Below are positions 61,897-64,000 of a DNA stretch of 64,000 nt, piece after piece (positions within the stretch are counted from its first letter, which is position 1; every line of letters starts with the position of its first letter). The stretch is taken from contig JAHBWV010000001.1 in assembly GCA_019636845.1 (NCBI GenBank), positions 2,294,001-2,358,000 on the forward strand, given 5' to 3'. This DNA comes from Phycisphaeraceae bacterium. Lineage in GTDB: Bacteria; Planctomycetota; Phycisphaerae; Phycisphaerales; UBA1924. The notes under the pieces were generated by a model. The model did not search any database, was not told the DNA's origin, and saw only the letters and a program-made list of their open reading frames with translations. The translations under genes were made by a program, and so were the position numbers.

Positions 61897-64000
61897 TCAT
61901 AGTGCGAGTTCGTGCTCAACTTCGCGCCGCAGAATCTGGGCCTCAAGCCAGTTGTGCAGATGTATCCGCTCGGGCATCCCCGTGTTCTGGTCGAGCCAAT
62001 CGCCAGCCTTGGCGAGCCACTCCCTCGCCTCGTCTCGCTGGCCGAGGTCGAGGTGCGCACGCGCCAGCCATACCCAGTTGATGACCGCTCTCACGGGGTC
62101 CGAGTCAGCCTCGATGCTCTCCAAAAGCACCGGCATCGCCTCACTCGGACGGCCCTCCCGGCAAAGCAACGCCCCCCGCAGCGTCAAGCTCCAGTGTGTC
62201 GCCGGGAATCGATCAATCTCATCACGCCCGATTCCCGAGGCTAGCGCAAGTTCATCCACACCAATCGGTGCCAGGGTGCACGCCCTTGCGACGAGGAACT
62301 TCCGAAGCTTCATGGGCTCGCACTGCTCCAACATCGAGCGGCACACATCGCGATATGCAGCAACATCACCCGCAAGGAGCTGCACCGCAGCAAGCTCGAA
62401 CCACGCCTCGCCAACGCTCGCATAACGACCGGCCACAGCTTGAGCGTAGTGCTCCGCGGCGTTGAGCCAGTCGCGCCGCGCTGCCGCGGGACGGGCCTGC
62501 CCGAAGTGCAGCCAGTCTGAATATTCTGCAAGTGCCTGATCGTCTGGATTCGCCGCGAGTGCCTCACGGCTCACTTGCTCAGCTTCGTCCCACCGCGAGC
62601 AGTTGGCCAACGCGACCACCAGACTCTGCCAGCTCCTCGTATACTGAGGTTGAATCGCAACAGCTTTGCGGAGTGGTCCGACGGCGGCGTCCGGTTTCCC
62701 GTCGTGGATGAGAGTCCACCCCAATGTCGTCCAAGCGGCGTAGTGCATTGGCCGGAGCGCGACGGCTGCACGGTAGAACTGGATCGCCTCTTCGTATTGT
62801 TCATCCCGCCTGAGCGCGTTGCCCAGTTCGAGGTTCACCCAGAAGTCTGCCGGATCGCGCAACTGAGCGTCGCGCAGGATCTCAATGGTCGCGTCATTGG
62901 AACCGAGATCGCTGAGCAGTAGACCAACGATGACGAGTTGATGCACCGGCGGCGCAGGGTCCGCAGTTGCAGCGTCCCGTCTGAGCTTCTCGAGAATTGT
63001 CAGGTCGTGCCACGTCGCAAAGTCACGAAAGCGGTCCTGCCAAGGGTCTGGTGCGGCCGCTCGCGCGACCGCGAGCAATCGCCGTAACTCATCGTTGGAG
63101 CTGCTGAAAAGCTCGATGAACGCCGCGTGGTCCAGTGCCGGCAGGAGCACATCGCGAAGTGGCGATGCACGGACCCGGGCCGCTGCCGTCGTCGGGTCGA
63201 CGTCACGCCCGACCCCGATCCGTGTGAAAGCACTCGTATACGCGTCGCGTGCAGGGAAAAAAGTGTAGCCCACGGTTGCCGGCTCGGGGAAGTTCTGCCG
63301 GATTCGGTCAAGTTCGCGAGCAACCTCAAACTCTTCCGCAGCCAGGGCGAGACGCGACTCGAGCTCCGGCGACTCGGCATCCTTGATTCGAGCGTGTGCG
63401 GTGCTCAGCATGCCCGCGGCTTCCGCCCATTGTCGGCTCCGCACGAGCCGTTCAAGAAGGGGCAACTCCGATTCAATGGCATAGTGCGCACTCTGCTGGC
63501 GGATCACACGAGCCGTGTGACGAGCATTCTCCACGCGTTGGAACCAGACGCCTCCGGCGATCAAGGCCGCGAGCGTGACAACCGAGAACGTGATTGCCGC
63601 AGCCGCCGTGGGCCGCTGCCGACACCATTTCATGGCACGCTCGGCAATGCCAACGGGCCGGGCGAAGATGGGGTCCCCGCGCTGGAACCTCTCAATATCC
63701 TCCGCCAGATCTGCTGCGCTGCCGTAGCGCCGAGCGGGGTCCTTCTGAAGGCACTTGAGGCAGATGGTCTGCAAGTCGCGCGGCACTGAGGGGTTGAGGC
63801 GGGTCGGGGGAACAGGCTCGTCGGATACAACCTGACGCTCTGTTTCGGCGGGGGTCTCGCCGCGGAATGGCGGACGCCCTGTAAGCAGTTCGTAGAGGAT
63901 CGCTCCAAGAGCGTAGATATCCACCAATGGACAGAACTCGGTGGCAGCTCCAACGGCCTGCTCGGGAGCCATGTAGCTCGGTGTGCCCAGATGCGTGCCT
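61897..64000 (-). CDS. Serine/threonine protein kinase with TPR repeats (5' end outside window)
   Basis: Reads in from the window end; about 700 residues visible. The kinase domain tail contains the activation segment GTPSYMAPEQAVG and VDIYALGAILYELLTGRPPF, then LQTICLKCLQKDPARRYGSA, the C-lobe end typical of PknB-type kinases. A membrane helix (AAAAITFSVVTLAALIAGGV) follows, then a long extracytoplasmic region with TPR units (EQYEEAIQFYRAAVALRPMH, KPDAAVGPLRKAVAIQPQYT, RWDEAEQVSREALAANPDDQ). Kinase-TPR proteins of this type are numerous in planctomycetes. Target unknown. The N-lobe with the ATP-binding Lys is beyond the window. Confidence 0.9.
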   Translation of the reverse strand, partial: GTHLGTPSYMAPEQAVGAATEFCPLVDIYALGAILYELLTGRPPFRGETPAETERQVVSDEPVPPTRLNPSVPRDLQTICLKCLQKDPARRYGSAADLAEDIERFQRGDPIFARPVGIAERAMKWCRQRPTAAAAITFSVVTLAALIAGGVWFQRVENARHTARVIRQQSAHYAIESELPLLERLVRSRQWAEAAGMLSTAHARIKDAESPELESRLALAAEEFEVARELDRIRQNFPEPATVGYTFFPARDAYTSAFTRIGVGRDVDPTTAAARVRASPLRDVLLPALDHAAFIELFSSSNDELRRLLAVARAAAPDPWQDRFRDFATWHDLTILEKLRRDAATADPAPPVHQLVIVGLLLSDLGSNDATIEILRDAQLRDPADFWVNLELGNALRRDEQYEEAIQFYRAAVALRPMHYAAWTTLGWTLIHDGKPDAAVGPLRKAVAIQPQYTRSWQSLVVALANCSRWDEAEQVSREALAANPDDQALAEYSDWLHFGQARPAAARRDWLNAAEHYAQAVAGRYASVGEAWFELAAVQLLAGDVAAYRDVCRSMLEQCEPMKLRKFLVARACTLAPIGVDELALASGIGRDEIDRFPATHWSLTLRGALLCREGRPSEAMPVLLESIEADSDPVRAVINWVWLARAHLDLGQRDEAREWLAKAGDWLDQNTGMPERIHLHNWLEAQILRREVEHELAL

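Noticed and set aside
1..64000. CRISPR array or intact insertion sequence
   Set aside because: No regularly spaced direct repeats and no transposase with flanking inverted repeats were seen; only the recombinase fragment near 61.5 kb hints at mobile DNA.

Overview
The window is GC-rich bacterial chromosome, densely packed with short or overlapping gene junctions. Protein content points to a planctomycete, most likely the Phycisphaerae branch: DUF1080 (3-keto-glycoside hydrolase-like) proteins, a sialate O-acetylesterase/DUF1080 fusion, a TRASH/YHS-like triple repeat protein, an eukaryote-like Ser/Thr kinase with TPRs, a DUF2934 protein, and lpxA with an OmpH-like protein showing an outer membrane. 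This assignment is inferred from family content only; no rRNA lies in the window.

Layout. 1-1.6 kb: aldo/keto reductase tail and a HExxH lipoprotein. 1.6-6.0 kb (minus strand): a short dcw-type cell-wall cluster, rsmH, a LysM membrane protein, an FtsL-like protein and a class B penicillin-binding protein. 6.1-11.8 kb: ompH-like, lipB, lpxA, then four overlapping genes (YycJ-like hydrolase, methyltransferase-like, glycosyltransferase-like, HAD). 11.8-18.3 kb (minus): secreted carbohydrate proteins, the TRASH-like protein and a WYL regulator. 18.4-24.7 kb: an addB/addA-like recombination nuclease pair, facing the WYL gene across a 26-bp perfect palindrome. 24.7-28.3 kb (minus): glycosyltransferase, ExbD, TonB-like protein and a small exported protein. 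28.4-33 kb: NAD(P)HX epimerase, bifunctional nuclease, truD and two glycosyltransferases. 33-38.1 kb: rsfS, aroB, then a ParA-type ATPase carrying a C-terminal glycogen-binding (CBM48/AMPK-beta type) domain, followed by a protein that looks like a decayed MinD/FlhG ATPase. 38.3-42.1 kb (minus): clpX, a SHOCT-like membrane protein, an unknown conserved-looking protein, a HAD phosphatase and acylphosphatase. 42.4-46.5 kb: dnaG and rpoD. 46.5-48.5 kb: a yybP-ykoY (Mn2+) riboswitch ahead of a TerC-family protein, then a UPF0316/DUF2179 protein. 48.5-56 kb: DUF2934 protein, serine dehydratase, copper P-type ATPase, divergent oxyR/katA with an OxyR-type site between them, and a DUF454 protein. 56-60.5 kb: fabD, a polyproline lipoprotein, fabG, a Tat-exported class V aminotransferase-like protein and an EamA transporter. 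60.7-64 kb: tRNA-Ser(GGA), a gene-poor stretch, a recombinase remnant, and a Ser/Thr kinase-TPR protein cut by the window end.

Most is housekeeping: envelope synthesis, replication/transcription, protein quality control, lipid synthesis and oxidative stress. The most unusual content is the ParA-glycogen-binding fusion with its degenerate ATPase neighbour (35.1-38.1 kb). Next are the WYL-palindrome-AddAB arrangement (17.3-24.7 kb), the glycosyltransferase/ExbD/TonB-like operon, and the metal- and peroxide-responsive control regions.
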